Positions 39,988-53,928 of a stretch of 64,000 bases of DNA are shown here, in pieces. The position numbers and the translations under genes are program-made. Source of the DNA: Chondrus crispus (taxonomy: Eukaryota > Rhodophyta > Florideophyceae > Gigartinales > Gigartinaceae); the NCBI RefSeq assembly GCF_000350225.1, contig NW_005179222.1:414958-478957 (forward strand), written 5' to 3'. Under the pieces are notes generated by a model. That model was given only the letters and a program-made list of their open reading frames with translations. It was not told the origin of the DNA and ran no database searches. The first letter of the stretch is position 1. Every line of letters starts with the position of its first letter.

Positions 39988-42122
39988 TCACATGCTTTTA
40001 CTGGACACTGCAAGCTCCAGAAGTTCTACAAACTTCTGGAATAGAATTCGCCCAAGTGCTTTGGTTAAGATATCGGCAGGCATCGAAGTGGTCGGACAAT
40101 GCGACAAATACACAATGTTTCTCTTAATAGCATCTCGTACGTAGTGGTATTTTACATCAACATGTTTGTTGCGACGGTTGATCGATTCATTCTGTGCAAA
40201 CGAAATCGTCCCTGCATTGTCACACCCCATCATGATCGTGGGATCAGAATCAAGTCCGAGGACATCAGCAACAACTTGACGCAACCAGGTCGCCTCCTTA
40301 CACGCTTCACATAGTGCAATGTACTCAGCTTCACACGTCGAAGTCGCAACCACAGTCTGTTTCCGGGAACTCCAACTGATAGCTCCACCACAGAACTTGA
40401 AAACATATCCGCTGGTCGACTTGCGAGAGTCTGAACAACCGGCTCAGTCAGCATCACTGAAACGGAGCAACTCCGGCGATTTGGATTTATTGTCAAACAC
40501 GATTCCTAAGTTTCGAGTCCCTTGCACGTATCGCATTACTCGTTTTACACCTGCCCAGTGTGACTCACATGGGTTGGCAGAATGTTGGGAAAGCTTTCCA
40601 ATGGCGTATGCCAAGTCTGGACGAGTGCCAACCATCAAGTACATAAGGCAACCGACTGCCTCACGATACGGTGCCTTTGTTTCGGAGTCGTTTTCGATAG
40701 AATTCGTGGTTTTGCGACCTTGTTACATTGGAGTCAGAGAAGGGTTACAAGTCGACATTTTAAAACGGTCAAGCACATTTAATGCATACTTAGTTTGAGT
40801 GAGACTCAATGTCTTGATAGTGCGATCTCTTTGAATCTCAAGACCAATGCAGACTTTTGCCTCACTAAGGTCTTTCATCTCAAACCGTTTGTTAAGCTCC
40901 CCCTTCATCCATTTGATGGCATGGATATCACTACCAGCGAGCAACAAGTCATCGACATAAAGTGCAATTAGCATGATAGTGTTACCAATGCGTTTAATGT
41001 AGAGGCACGGATCACTACGTGAAGTCTCAAATCCCAATTCACAAAGTAAGAAATCATCCACTTTGGTATGCCATTGACGAGGTGCTTGTTTAAGACCGTA
41101 AAGTGCTTTCAAAAGTTTACACACGTGATCACTTTTGCTTTTGTCAACGCAGCCTTCGGGTTGCTCCATGTAGATGTCTTCATCCAAGTCGCCGTTCAAA
41201 AACGCAGTCACGACATCCATCTGATGAAGTTCGAGGTCGTAATGAGCAACTAAGGCAAGAAGTAGACGAATAGTCGTAAACTTTATGACAGGGGCATATG
41301 TCTCAGTATAGTCAAGACCCTGCACTTGCTGGAATCCACGGGCAACAAGTCTGGCTTTTGCACTTTCAACTATATTGCCATTTGCATCAGGCAGCTGCTT
41401 GACATTGAAAACCCATCGAGATGTCAAGATGTTTGACGCCTCAGATCGAGGAACAAGTTTCCAGGTCTGATTCTTAGTCTGTGATGCAAGTTCTTTGTCA
41501 ATGCCGGTTTGCCAGAATGCAGCTCTAGGACCGTGGGTTGCTTGTTTGAAAGTCTTGGGACCTTCAATAGCGACATGCGCATGTGAAAGAAGAGCAGCTG
41601 CAAAGTTGCTCCTCCACCATGATCCGGGAGGTCTACTGATTCGAGACGATCTTCGTACAGCTGGAGTCGGAGTTGGAGGGGTGACATTCGGAGTTTCGAC
41701 GGGAGGTGATACATCATCTTCATCATTCTCACCTACAGAGTGAGTGTCCTCGTTTTCAATAACCTCCCCTGAAATTTCATCCTCTTCCGACCCAACCTCA
41801 TTAGTATTTGGGGTATCGGCTTCATTCTCATTGTCGCCACCGAGCAATACAACGCCAACGTCAGAGCTGATTGAATCTTTTTCATGTGCAGGAATGTCAT
41901 GCATCCCACATGTCGATTCATCAAACTTGGCATCTCGTGAAACAACAACTTTACTCAACTCTCCGTCCCAAAGTTTGTATGCTTTACTGCATTGCGAATA
42001 GCCGAGAAACATCGCTTCACGCGCTCGCAAGTCAAGCTTACGGAGCTCTAATTTGGGTAATGTATACCAACACTTTGACCCAAATACTCGCAAATGGCCA
42101 ACATTTGGAGTTGACTTCATCC
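39988..42122 (-). pseudogene. C1 pol fragment (IN end, RT, RNaseH) with two nonsense codons
   Basis: Very close to family A pol. Integrase C-terminus (SKAYKLWDGEL), acidic linker, RT with GLKQAPRQW (canonical Pro, unlike A and B) and YVDDLLLAGS, RNaseH to KSM-stop at 39988. A stop replaces Glu after LTPM (near 40,724) and another replaces Trp in DADWAGC (near 40,445). Gag, PR and most of IN are missing because the B3 LTR starts at 42123. The first 20 or so codons of the open frame on this side are LTR sequence. Confidence 0.88.
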
Positions 42123-43385
42123 TATTGAAAATGTGCGACCACATGCTGTTATCTGAAAAGGTCAAAATCGAGTGACACGTGTACATGACTGCACGGTCCG
42201 GGCGCTCTTACCCATATCACGACATGACAGGTGTAAAATCCCAGATTTTGGGGTTCTGGGGACGAAAGTGGCCTCTCGGAGGGTCATGCAAATTTGCATA
42301 GTTTTGCCAAGTGGAACCTTGGCCCGTAGCACTATAGACTACACAGGAAATACTGCAATTCTATTGGCCCTCAGGTCTAATGCTGCAAATCTATTGGTCG
42401 AGCGGTGTCCACGTGTGTGTCATTGGCCTTGTGATGTACTTTAAATGGCCTGTATATGCCATAATTACGTTGTTTTGGGGGTTTCAAGTGGTTTGCCATG
42501 GTTGTAATGGGTAATTGCATGGGGTCCGCGGGCGGGACACATGTATGCCGTGTACACATGTACACGTCGCCAGGTGAATTCGTGTACGTACACATATACA
42601 CGCATCCAGGTGTATGCACATGAGGGTTTACAGTTTTACAGTGTCAGACTGTTTGCGATCCTGCGCGTGTCCGAGTACAGTACATGTGAATCAAAAGTAC
42701 AACAAGTACTTCTCGCGAGAGGAATACAGTTGTGCGATTATTCTGTGTACGCGTCACGCTGTATGCGAGTCTGCGTGAGCAGGCGCCGTTGCACTGTGCT
42801 CTCGTCATGGTGCGCCGTTGGATGCAAGTTCATGACAGTACTCGTGTGATTTACATGTATTCTCATGTGAGTTGTGTAGAAAGTCTGGATGCACATTGTT
42901 ATAACTTGCCATAACTGTCTGACAGTGCTTGGCGAAATTAGTAAGGTGAGAAACAAGGATACGTATGGCGATTGTGATATGAAAGACGTTTGCGTTGTTG
43001 GAAATAGACAAGTGCCAAGTTGTTCGTTGCACAACAATGAAGTCTGGCATGACTGGATGCAGATTAGTAAGGTGTGAAACAGTTGCATGCATAGGGCCAT
43101 GGTTTACAGTCATTTGGAATGTGTAGAAATAGTTGTGAGCTAATAGTTACGAATCGATTCGTAAGGTGGAAATCGAACAGTATGGTCGGGCCACAAGAGG
43201 ACTGCGCTTGGTCGCGCATAGTAGAGTATGGTTTACTGGGAGTCGGAGTAGAGCGATAGTGTAGCACTCGAAGTGTATAAGTATCGCAGGAAAACGGCTT
43301 CAAAGTAAACCTCGGCACCAACTCCTTCACTCACACACATCAACCTGCCTTCCTTCTTTCCCTTGCCCCTCCGAACCTACCATTA
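42123..43385 (+). repeat. B3 5' LTR
   Basis: 1,263 bp, U5 end CCATTA. Inserted in C pol at GACTTCATCC, the same junction as B4. Confidence 0.9.
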
Positions 43386-43762
43386 GGTTATGGGCCCAGT
43401 CCCTCGCTGTCGTTTCACTGCATGAGTCTGTCGTTCTCGTTCCGTTGTTTCTGGCGTCGTTGTCGCTGTCGTTTTCGCTGCCGTTTCTCGTCGTTCTTTC
43501 CACTGGTCTTCTCGCTGTCGTTGTCGCTCTCGTTCTTGCAGTCGTTCTTGGTTTTGGTTTTCGCTGCTGCTGTCGTTCTTGCTCTCTTGTGCGAATTGGT
43601 TTTGGCCATCGCCCCCGCTGTCTTCGTTGTCTTCGTTCTTGGTTTGGCTTTTGTTCTTGCTGTGGTTCTTGCTGCTGTCTCTGTCTTTGGTCTTCGTCTT
43701 CGTTTCCGCTCCCGCTACCGCCGTCGTCGTCAATCTCGCATTTGGTTTTTCTTCGTTCTCTC
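43386..43762 (+). other. B3 PBS and leader tract
   Basis: PBS GGTTATGGGCCCAG (43386-43399), then the pyrimidine-rich tract. No gene called in it. Confidence 0.75.
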
Positions 43763-44434
43763 ATGCAAAGTAAGTTTTGAGTTTCTTTCCATTTCCTACA
43801 CATCTAAGTGATTGTCTTTGCACGTTTTGGTGGTTCTTAAGAGCAATAATTCCAAAATCTGTTACTGACGATTATCTTCATATTCCTTATTGTGAATACC
43901 TGTTCTTACGGGGTTGTGTTAGATCTGGAATTAGTACCGGTGCGCTCTGCGCCTGGGAAGCTGGTCACCGGTCGAACGGTTCGGACATCGGAGGTCGTAT
44001 CCGTTGAGGTGCTTGAGCCTGAGGATCAACCTTCACCTCGGCTCGCGCTTCCGGGTCCGTCCTCGAGTTGCGCACCTTATAGGATTCCTCGTATTCCGCG
44101 CTCTGTTCCCGCACCAATAAAGAGAACTACGCATCGACTTTCTGCTCGGAAAGCGGCTGTTGTCGCGGATAAAGAGTTTAAGCGTGAGCGCAAGAGGAAT
44201 CGTAAGGTGTGCCCGCGGTATAAGCGGTATTGTAAAGTGTGCGGCGTTAGTGGCAATAGTGCGAAGGCCTTTTACGACCACATTCAGTCTAGGTCTCATC
44301 GCATTCAAGTTGCCAACGCTAAGGAGACTCCGCGTTGTATCCCTTGCAATCGCGTCTTTGAGTCTCACGGGCACCTGAAGTGCCACGAGAACGGTGCGGC
44401 ACACTTAAAGGTAGTTTGTGAACAGAATAGTTAG
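43763..44434 (+). CDS. Spliced accessory double zinc-finger protein of family B (copy 4)
   Basis: Exon 1 43763-43769, intron 43770-43922 (153 nt), exon 2 43923-44434 (512 nt), 172 aa. Signals as in copy 1. Linker SARKAAVVADKEF as in copy 2. Both fingers intact. Confidence 0.7.
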
Positions 44435-45358
44435 GGATTCCATCCAAATAAATTCACATATCTGTTCGCAAATTTCTCCTAGTACAACTTCATAGTAATC
44501 ATATCGAATTTCTTAGACGGGTGGGCTTGCCATTGTGTTGACTATCGGTTAACGGCTTGGGATCCCCGAACGGATCTTCGAGTACTTGAAGTTTATTTGC
44601 ACTAAAATGGAAGATCAAGGAGGAGGAGGATCCATCAGAATCGACAAACTGACGGACTCCAACTTCTACGTGTGGAAGCAGAAAATACAACTTCTGCTTG
44701 CTCTACGTGATGTTGACCAATACATCGTTGAGGGAAGAGTTCCAAGTGAGGAACGTGCGGAAGAGCGTAAGAAGTGGATCAGAGGTGACAGTAAAGCTAA
44801 AGCACTGATTGGTCTCTCCCTATCAGATGAGCATCTTGAGCATGTACGTGATGTTGATACTGCTCATGAGATGTGGGAAGCTATTGTCAACGTGTTTGAG
44901 AGGCACACTTTGCTGAACAAACTAGCTGCACGTCGTGAGTTCTACACTGTGAAGATGCTTTCCGGTGAAAAGGTGCTTGCATACATCAATCGTGTCAAGC
45001 AGCTGGCAGCCATCCTCAAGTCAATGAGCGTAAACATCGATGACAAGGAGATGGCCATGGCAGTGCTCAACGGTCTGCCTGCCCGTTTCGAGGCTCTCAT
45101 CGTTGCACTTGATGCTCTCGGTAATGAGGAAAAGATATTCAGTTTGGATTTTGTGAAAAGTCGTCTCCTGCAGGAAGAGCAACGAGCAAACATGAAGTCT
45201 AGCTCCTCACAGACATCGGCTCTGGTTAATCGTGCCCCGAACAATCGGGACATAAACGATTACAAATGCACGAACTGCGGTCATACAGGCCATACGGCAA
45301 CCCGCTGCTGGGTAAAGGATTTGAATGGGCGTCGCCCGGCTCCTCCTAGCGGATATAA

Positions 45359-46295
45359 TGTTGTAATTCTACGACCACATGCTGATATGCATGACACACG
45401 ACGACAGGTATGACACGTGTAAAAGCAAAAACTCTGCGTGACGAACTCAGCAAGTTTGATTTTCAACGTGTACACGTGTGATTTCTGTACACGGTTGCAC
45501 TCTACAGTACTTCAGGAGCAAGTTTGGTTTTCAACCTGTACACGTGTGAAATATGTACACGGTTGCGGTGTACAGTACAATCTGAGCATGTTTCATTTTC
45601 TTCGCCCGACACGTGTATGACCTGGACACATGTCCTCATTACACTGTCGGACGCGTACAGTACGCCTGCAGTCTTACAGACAAAGTGTAGAACCTTGGTG
45701 GCGGGTGCCTGGCACGTGCCAAAGGTTTACGGCGTCCATGGAGTGCAGCACGGGTACAGCAGGACACAAAGATATGGTTGCGCGAGTTTTGAATTCGTAA
45801 GGCAAAATGTGCACTGTTGTAATTGACAGTGGACAGGACCTCACGAGAGATTCAGATTCATAAGGCAACGTGTGCGCTGTAAACAGTCCTCGCAGGATTG
45901 ATTTGAATTCGTAAGGCAACGTGTGAGCTGTAAACGTGCCTTACGAATTTGTGCCACGCTGGATTTGGAATAGTAAGGGAATTTGTGATTTGCTGTGCTT
46001 TGTTGTACTGCCTTACTAATTTCTCCGTCATGACAGTGCTAATTCGTAAGGCCGTTTTCTGTTCTGTTTGTTGGGCCATCGCCAGTTTGGCTGAGTAGCA
46101 AGACGGGCACATGTGTTAGAGCCAATACATTTGTAGTATGTGTGTCGTAGTGTTTGGTAGTAGAGTTCTAGAAGATTGCAGAAGTGTATAAGTAGTGCCA
46201 GAAGTTGGCGACTCAAAGTAAATCGGTACCCAATCCTTCAACTTCACCTCATCAACCGTCCTTCGAATCCCCTTCGCCCCGCTGACCTACCATTA
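45359..46295 (+). repeat. A3 5' LTR
   Basis: 937 bp, CCATTA-type U5 end, TATA box present near 46187. No difference from the 3' LTR noticed. Confidence 0.93.
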
Positions 46296-47419
46296 GGTTA
46301 TGGGCCCAGTTCAACGTTATTGTTCCGCTGTGTGAGTGCTTGTTCTCAGTTTCTGCTGCCGTTTTCGTGTTTGTTTCTGCTGTCGTTCTCGTTTTGGTCT
46401 CCGCTGTCGTTCTCGTTTTGGTTTCTGCTGTCGTTTCCACCGCCGTTTTCATCGCCGCCGTCGTTTGTTTTGTTCTATCGCCGTCTACTTGCTGTCGTTA
46501 TCATCTTGGTCGTTCGTCTCCGTCTACCTGCTGTCGTTTCAACTTGGTGGATCTTCTTCGTGTCTGTTGCAGCTTGGTCTTGGCAATCGTTGTGTGAGCT
46601 GTGGGTGTAGTCCCTAGTCGCCAACGTACCATATCAATCCAAGAAGACTGCCCTTCGATCACGCCGGTGATCATCGTAGCTGCCGATACCCTCGCTCTTG
46701 GTGAAAGGCTTGTGCCATTGGAAATCTGACTTGAGCGAGGGTCCGACCAAGAATCGTCGAGAGACGAAACACTGATCCTCGGGGAGGATCACAGTGTACT
46801 GGTCTAGTCGATCCGCACTCTGCCTTCGGGAGGTGCGTCGGCGGTGTGGGTAACGCTCTCGGTATTAGCCCTATAGGTACGACTTCGGTCCCCTGGGTGA
46901 AGAGAATACGTGCCTAAACACTGAACCTCTCACTATACGTGTATAAGGTCGCGTACCTTGATTAAGTTCGCACGGAAGAGGGTGACCCTAGGCGTGATTG
47001 TGAACAAATCACACGAGTACGACGAAGGCAGTTTCATTCTTGTGTTGTGGGAAACCTCATTGGGGTAGTACCGTATCAAGTTTGGACAAGCCGATTTCGG
47101 TTGCAGGGACCGTTCGCGGTAGTGACCAAAAGTCCTGGTTCGTCTACAGGCAAAGTGTTGTGCTTACTCGTGGCACGTTTGATTTAGTTCACAGTCGAAA
47201 GACCCGCACTGGCCGACATACAGGGGTAGCGCCCTAAGGCAATTTTAAGAAGAATACGCTTGTTCCACTCCGCCGGGAACAAGCACCAAGAACGTTTCCG
47301 AGTAATCGCTACAAACTTCCTATACGGGTGGGCTTGCCATTGTGTTGACTATCGGTTAACGGCTTGGGATCCCAGAACGGAAGACCTTGTATACTGGAAG
47401 GGTACATCCATTCGGCGAA

Positions 47420-50400
47420 ATGGATGACCAAAGCTCTGGATCGGTCAGAATCGAGAAGCTGACCGCATCTAACTTTTACATCTGGAAGCAGAAAATCCAG
47501 CTACTGCTTGCTCTCCGAGATGTCGATCAATACGTTTTTGATGATATCCCGGAGAATGCGACCTCAGATGACCGGAGAAAGTGGATCCGTGGTGACGCAA
47601 AAGCAAAGGCAGTCATCGGACTCACGCTTTCTGATGACTACTTGCAACATGTGCGAGGGTGTAGCAGTGCGAAAGAGACATGGGAAGCAATTCTGAATGT
47701 GTTTGAGCGTCATACTTTGCTCAACAAACTTGCCGCGCGTCGCGACTTTTACACTGTATCCATGCTGCCATCCGAGAAAGTGCTCGTGTTCATCAATCGT
47801 GTGAAGCAACTTGCTGCCAGATTGCAGTCAATGAGTGTTGAGATTGACGATAAAGAAATTGCAATGGCTGTGTTGAATGGCTTGCCTCCACGATTCGATA
47901 ACTTGATTGTTGCTCTTGACGCACTTGGCAATGAAGATAAAGTGTTTGGACTCGAGTTTGTAAAGAGTCGTCTGCTGCAAGAAGAACAACGAGAAAGCAT
48001 GAAGACCGCTTCTGCTTCATCACCACATGCACCTGCACTTGTCAATCGTATGCCTATTCGATGCGATATGAAATGTACGAATTGCAATAGACATGGGCAT
48101 ACTGCAGCGCGTTGCTGGGGTAAGGACGTGAATGGGCGCCGACTTGCGCCGCCAGATGGCTTTCGATTACGCAACACTGGCTTGAAGCCAAGTGCATTCA
48201 TTTCTCGAGGTGACAATTCCACTACTACCTTTGCGGAGAGTGACTTTACTTGCTTGCTTTCGACTTCCACTCCACACAAGAGGGCTGCAAACGCAAGGTC
48301 ATGGCTTATCGATTCCGGTTGCAGCGCTCACATTACGTTTGATCGCTCTTTGTTCGTTACGTATGAACAGATGCAATCTGGATCAGTCGAGATGGGCACG
48401 AAGGCTAGAGCTAATGTCGCTGGTCGCGGCGAGGTAGAATTCATGTTGAACGTCAACGGTAGTCCCCATCCTTGCAAATTGTCAAACGTTTTGCATGTCC
48501 CTGATTTCGGATACTCGCTACTGTCTGTTAGCCAAATGGTCTCAAAGGGTTTGCAAGTGTCATTTGAAAATGAGAAATGCCGCGTAACTGCAGGACCAAC
48601 GGTAGTTGCCACAGCGAGTCAAGTTGGGGATTTGTACATACTTGACGTCATGAATGAAACCTTTTCTGCTCACGTAGTTACCCTGCAGACGCTACATGAA
48701 CGCATGGCCCATGTTAATTTACAAGGAATCGCATCAATGATTCACAATAATGTGGTAAGTGGCATCAACGTTCGTCAAAGCGATGTGATCAATGCAATGA
48801 ATCCGAAGTCTGACAATCACTCTCCCATTTGTCCTGCGTGTGTGTTTGGCAAAGCAACGCGATCAGTAATCCCAAAACAGCGATCATCGTCTCGAGCACA
48901 GAACTGTCTTGACTTGGTACATTCTGACGTTTGCGGTCCGCTCGAAGTACAGTCCATTGGTGGCTCGAGATACTTCATTACATTTGTAGATGATCACTCG
49001 AACTGGGTAGTTGTGTACACGATGAGAAATAAATCTGAGGCGTTTGCAAAATACAAGTTGTATGAAAAGTTGGCTCAAACCCACACTGGTCGCAAAGTAA
49101 AGGTGCTTCGCACTGATCGAGGGGGAGAGTACTTGTCGACGGAATTCAAGTCGCATTTAGATTTAAACGGTACGCAGCACCAACTCACAACGGCGTACAC
49201 CCCTGAACAAAACGGTGTTGCTGAACGTTTAAATCGAACTTTGATTGATCTTGTCCGCTCAATGCTTTCTCATAAACAGGTCAGTAAGCAATTCTGGGCC
49301 GAGGCTCTTGCCACTTCGGTATATGTACGCAATCGAGTTACTTCACGCGCTTTGCCCGTTAATACAACTCCGCACCACATTTGGATAAATTCCACTCCAA
49401 ATGTTGGCCATTTGCGAGTATTTGGGTCAAAGTGTTGGTATACATTACCGAAATTAGAGCTCCGTAAGCTTGACTTGCGAGCGCGTGAAGCGATGTTTCT
49501 TGGGTACTCGCAATGCAGTAAGGCATACAAACTTTGGGACGGAGAGTTGAATAAAATTGTTGTGTCACGGGATGTGAAGTTTGATGAATCGACATGTGGG
49601 ATGCATGACATTCCTGCACACGAAAGTGATTCAATCAACTCTGATGTTGACGTTGTATTGCTCGATGGCGACAATGAGAATACAGCTGATACCCCAAATA
49701 CGGATGAGATCGGTTCTGAAGAGGATGAAGTCTCGGAAGAGGTTCTTGAAAACGATGGCGCTCATTCTGTATGTGAGAATGATGAAGATGAAGATGATGT
49801 ACCAACTGCCGTCGAAACTCCGAATGCCACCCCTCCAACTCCGACTCCAGCTGTGCGAAGATCGTCTCGACTCGAGTCAGCAGACCTCCCGGATCATGGT
49901 GGAGGAGCAACTTTGCAGCTGCTATTCTTTCACATGCGCATGTCGCTATTGAAGGTCCCAAGACTTTCAACCAGGCAACCAACGGTCCTAGAGCTGCATT
50001 TTGGCAGACCGGCATTGACAAAGAACTTGCCTCGCAGACCAAGAATCGGACTTGGAAACTTGTTCCTCGATCTGAGGCGTCAAACATCTTGACATCTCGA
50101 TGGGTTTTCAATGTCAAGCAACTGCCTGATGCAAATGGCAATATAGTTGAAAGTGCAAAAGCCAGACTTGTTGCTCGTGGATTCCAGCAAGTGCAAGGTC
50201 TTGACTATACTGAGACATATGCCCCTGTCATAAAGTTTACCACTATTCGTCTACTTCTTGCCTTAGTTGCTCATTACGACCTCGAACTTCATCAGATGGA
50301 TGTCGTGACTGCGTTTTTGAACGGCGACTTGGATGAAGACATCTACATGGAGCAACCCGAAGGGTGCATTGACAAAAGCAAAAGTGATCACGTGTGCAAA

Positions 50401-51534
50401 CTTTTGAAAGCACTTTACGGTCTTAAACAAGCACATCGTCAATGGCATGCCAAAGTGGATGATTTCTTAATTGGTGAATTGGGATTCGAGACTTCGCGTA
50501 GTGATCCTTGTCTCTACATTAAACGCATCGGTAACACTATCATGCTGATTGCACTTTATGTCGATGACTTGTTACTCGCTGGTAGTGATATCGGTGCCAT
50601 CAAATGGATGAAGGGGGAGCTTAACAAACGGTTTGAGATGAAAGACCTTGGTGAAGCAAAAGTCTGCATTGGTCTTGAAATTCAAAGGGATCGCACCGCC
50701 AAGACGTTGAGTCTCACTCAAACTAAGTATGCATCAAAAGTGCTTGAGCGTTTTGGAATGTCAACGTGTAACCCCTCTCTGACTCCAATGGAACAAGGTC
50801 ACACAACCACGATTTCAACCGAAAACGACTCCGAAACAAATGCACCGTATCGTGAGGCAGTGGGATCCCTGATGTACTTGATGGTTGGCACTCGTCCAGA
50901 CTTGGCATATGCGATTGGAAAGCTTTCTCAACATTCCGCTAACCCATGTGAGTCACACTGGGCAGGTGTGAAACGGGTAATGCGATACGTGCAAGGGACT
51001 CGAAACTTAGGAATCGTGTTTGACAATAAATCTAAATCGCCGGAGTTGTTCGGCTTCAGTGATGCTGACTGGGCCGGTTGTTCAGACTCTCGCAAGTCGA
51101 CCAGCGGATATGTTTTCAAGTTCTGCGGTGGAGCGATCAGTTGGAGTTCCCGGAAACAGACTGTGGTTGCAACTTCGACGTGTGAAGCTGAGTACATTGC
51201 ACTATGTGAAGCGTGTAAGGAGGCGACTTGGTTGCGTCAAGTGGTTGCTGATGTTCTTGGACTTGATTCTGATCCCACGATCATGATGGGGTGTGACAAT
51301 GCAGGGACTATTTCGTACGCACAGAATGAATCGATCAATCGTCGTAATAAACATGTTGATGTGAAATACCACTATGTACGAGATGCTATTACGAGAAACA
51401 TTGTGTCTTTGTGGCATTGCCCGACCACTTCCATGCCTGCAGATATCCTGACGAAAGCACTTGGGCGAGTTCTGCTCCAGAAGTTTGTAGAACTTCTAGG
51501 GCTTGCAGTAGCTACATCTGGTAAAAGCATGTGA
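47420..51534 (+). pseudogene. A3 Gag-Pol with one 5-bp frameshift
   Basis: Starts MDDQSSG at 47420. Gag, knuckle (CTNCNRHGHTAARC), protease (LIDSGCSAH) and full D-D-E integrase are open to the linker. There CTCGA is duplicated (49866-49875), which shifts the frame; the first frame ends at 50092. RT (YVDDLLLAGS) and RNaseH are open in the second frame to KSM-stop at 51534. As read, it makes Gag-PR-IN but no RT fusion. Sequencing or assembly error at this single site cannot be excluded. Confidence 0.9.
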
Positions 51535-51545
51535 TCGAGGGGGAG

Positions 51546-52482
51546 TGTTGTAATTCTACGACCACATGCTGATATGCATGACACACGACGACAGGTATGA
51601 CACGTGTAAAAGCAAAAACTCTGCGTGACGAACTCAGCAAGTTTGATTTTCAACGTGTACACGTGTGATTTCTGTACACGGTTGCACTCTACAGTACTTC
51701 AGGAGCAAGTTTGGTTTTCAACCTGTACACGTGTGAAATATGTACACGGTTGCGGTGTACAGTACAATCTGAGCATGTTTCATTTTCTTCGCCCGACACG
51801 TGTATGACCTGGACACATGTCCTCATTACACTGTCGGACGCGTACAGTACGCCTGCAGTCTTACAGACAAAGTGTAGAACCTTGGTGGCGGGTGCCTGGC
51901 ACGTGCCAAAGGTTTACGGCGTCCATGGAGTGCAGCACGGGTACAGCAGGACACAAAGATATGGTTGCGCGAGTTTTGAATTCGTAAGGCAAAATGTGCA
52001 CTGTTGTAATTGACAGTGGACAGGACCTCACGAGAGATTCAGATTCATAAGGCAACGTGTGCGCTGTAAACAGTCCTCGCAGGATTGATTTGAATTCGTA
52101 AGGCAACGTGTGAGCTGTAAACGTGCCTTACGAATTTGTGCCACGCTGGATTTGGAATAGTAAGGGAATTTGTGATTTGCTGTGCTTTGTTGTACTGCCT
52201 TACTAATTTCTCCGTCATGACAGTGCTAATTCGTAAGGCCGTTTTCTGTTCTGTTTGTTGGGCCATCGCCAGTTTGGCTGAGTAGCAAGACGGGCACATG
52301 TGTTAGAGCCAATACATTTGTAGTATGTGTGTCGTAGTGTTTGGTAGTAGAGTTCTAGAAGATTGCAGAAGTGTATAAGTAGTGCCAGAAGTTGGCGACT
52401 CAAAGTAAATCGGTACCCAATCCTTCAACTTCACCTCATCAACCGTCCTTCGAATCCCCTTCGCCCCGCTGACCTACCATTA
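51546..52482 (+). repeat. A3 3' LTR
   Basis: 937 bp, followed by TSD TATAA. PPT GAGGGGGAG directly upstream. Confidence 0.93.
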
Positions 52483-53928
52483 TATAAACCGCGTATGTCT
52501 CAGCGGAAACAATCTGCATTTGTCACACAGAAACCTGATCCGGACATGGTTGTAAACAGCTTCGACTTCACATGTCTGATGTCCAAAGCTTCGCACACGA
52601 ACGATCTGGAGATGTCGCCTTCGTGGCTCGTAGATTCAGCTTGTACAGCTCATATTACATATGACCGATCTCTGTTTGCAACGTATGAGCCACTTGAATC
52701 CGCCTCTGTTCAGATGGGAACCAAGGCTAGTGCAAAGGTTGCCGGCCGTGGTGACGTTCACTTGAAGTTAAATGTGAATGGCCGCATCGAACCGTGCAAG
52801 TTGACGGATGTATTGCACGTTCCGGACTTTGCGTTCTCTCTGCTCTCTGTCAGTCGAATGACTGAACTTGGACTAAAAGTTGGGTTCGAAAATGGAAAAT
52901 GCATGATCAGACGAGGCTCAACTGTAGTGGCGACTGCGACATTGGTTGGAGAACTTTACGTTCTCGACATCGTCAGTGACATCGGATCTGCACATGCTGC
53001 CACCCTGCAAACGTGGCATGAGCGCTTTGCACATGTGCATTCTCAAGGTATTGCTTCGATGATTCGTGACAATGTGGTAAGTGGAGTCAAACTACTTGGT
53101 AATGAGGCTAACAAAATCAACAATACTGACAATGATTGCATCTCTGAAAAATGTTCTGCGTGCGTCTACGGCAAAGCCACTCGATCTGTGATCCCAAAAG
53201 AGCGGTCCTCGAGGCGGGCATACTTCTGTCTAGACTTAGTTCACTCTGATGTTTGTGGCCCCTTAGAGGTGCAGTCCATTGGTGGTGCCAAGTACTTCAT
53301 TACCTTCATAGATGATCACTCAAACTGGTCAGTAGTGTACCCTATGCACCATAAATCAGAAGCATTTGAACGATACAAAATGTTTGCACAACTTGCTCAG
53401 ACTCACACTGGTCGCAAGATCAAAGTGCTTCGCACCGATCGAGGTGGTGAGTATCTGTCCACGGAGTCTAAGTCTTTTCTGATTGCAAATGGTACTCAGC
53501 ATCAAATGAAGACCGCATACACACCGGAGCAAAATGGCGTCGCCGAGCGACTGAACAGAACTTTGGTAAACTTGGTGCGCTCCATGCTAGCGCACAAGAA
53601 AGTTACGAAGGGGTTCTGGGCAGAAGCACTTGCCAATGCAGTGTACGTTCGAAATCGAGTCACGTCACGTGCCATTCCCCCCAAGATGACCCCCCACCAC
53701 TTATGGATGAAATCTGTGCCAAATGTTGGTCATTTGCGTGTTTTCGGTTCAAAGTGTTGGTATACATTACCAAAACACAACATCCAGAAACTTGACGCCC
53801 GTGCAAAGGAGGCAATGTTTCTGGGGTATGCTGAAAATACGAAAGCTTACAAGTTGTGGGATGGTGATTTGCACAAAGTGATCGTATCCAGAGATGTTAC
53901 TTTTGACGAGTCCACGGGAGGCAAATCT

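Larger units (their letters stand above)
45359..52482 (+). mobile_element. A3: recent family A element inserted in B3 gag
   Basis: 7,124 bp with TSD TATAA (45354-45358, 52483-52487) and two 937-bp LTRs that look identical by eye. PBS 46296-46309, leader 46310-47419 with pre-gag block 47313-47377, PPT before 51546. Complete in structure but with a frameshift in pol. Confidence 0.93.
42123..53928 (+). mobile_element. B3: family B element (unit 2), split by A3, 3' end replaced by C2
   Basis: 5' LTR, leader gene and gag to 45358; A3 inserted in gag; gag-PR-IN resumes at 52488 and ends at AATCT before the reversed C LTR, exactly where unit 1 ends. Shares with unit 1 the derived integrase changes TESKSF and QMKTAY, so both descend from one duplicated copy. 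Confidence 0.88.
44607..53928 (+). pseudogene. B3 Gag-PR-IN, interrupted by A3
   Basis: Starts at ATG 44607. Gag and knuckle (RCWVKD as in unit 1) run to SGYN at 45358, where A3 enters (TSD TATAA). After A3, from 52488, the PRMSQRKQ linker, protease (LVDSACTAH, intact, unlike unit 1) and integrase continue to 53928 without a stop. RT and RNaseH are absent. The frame continues into C LTR sequence to a stop at 53955. Confidence 0.88.
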
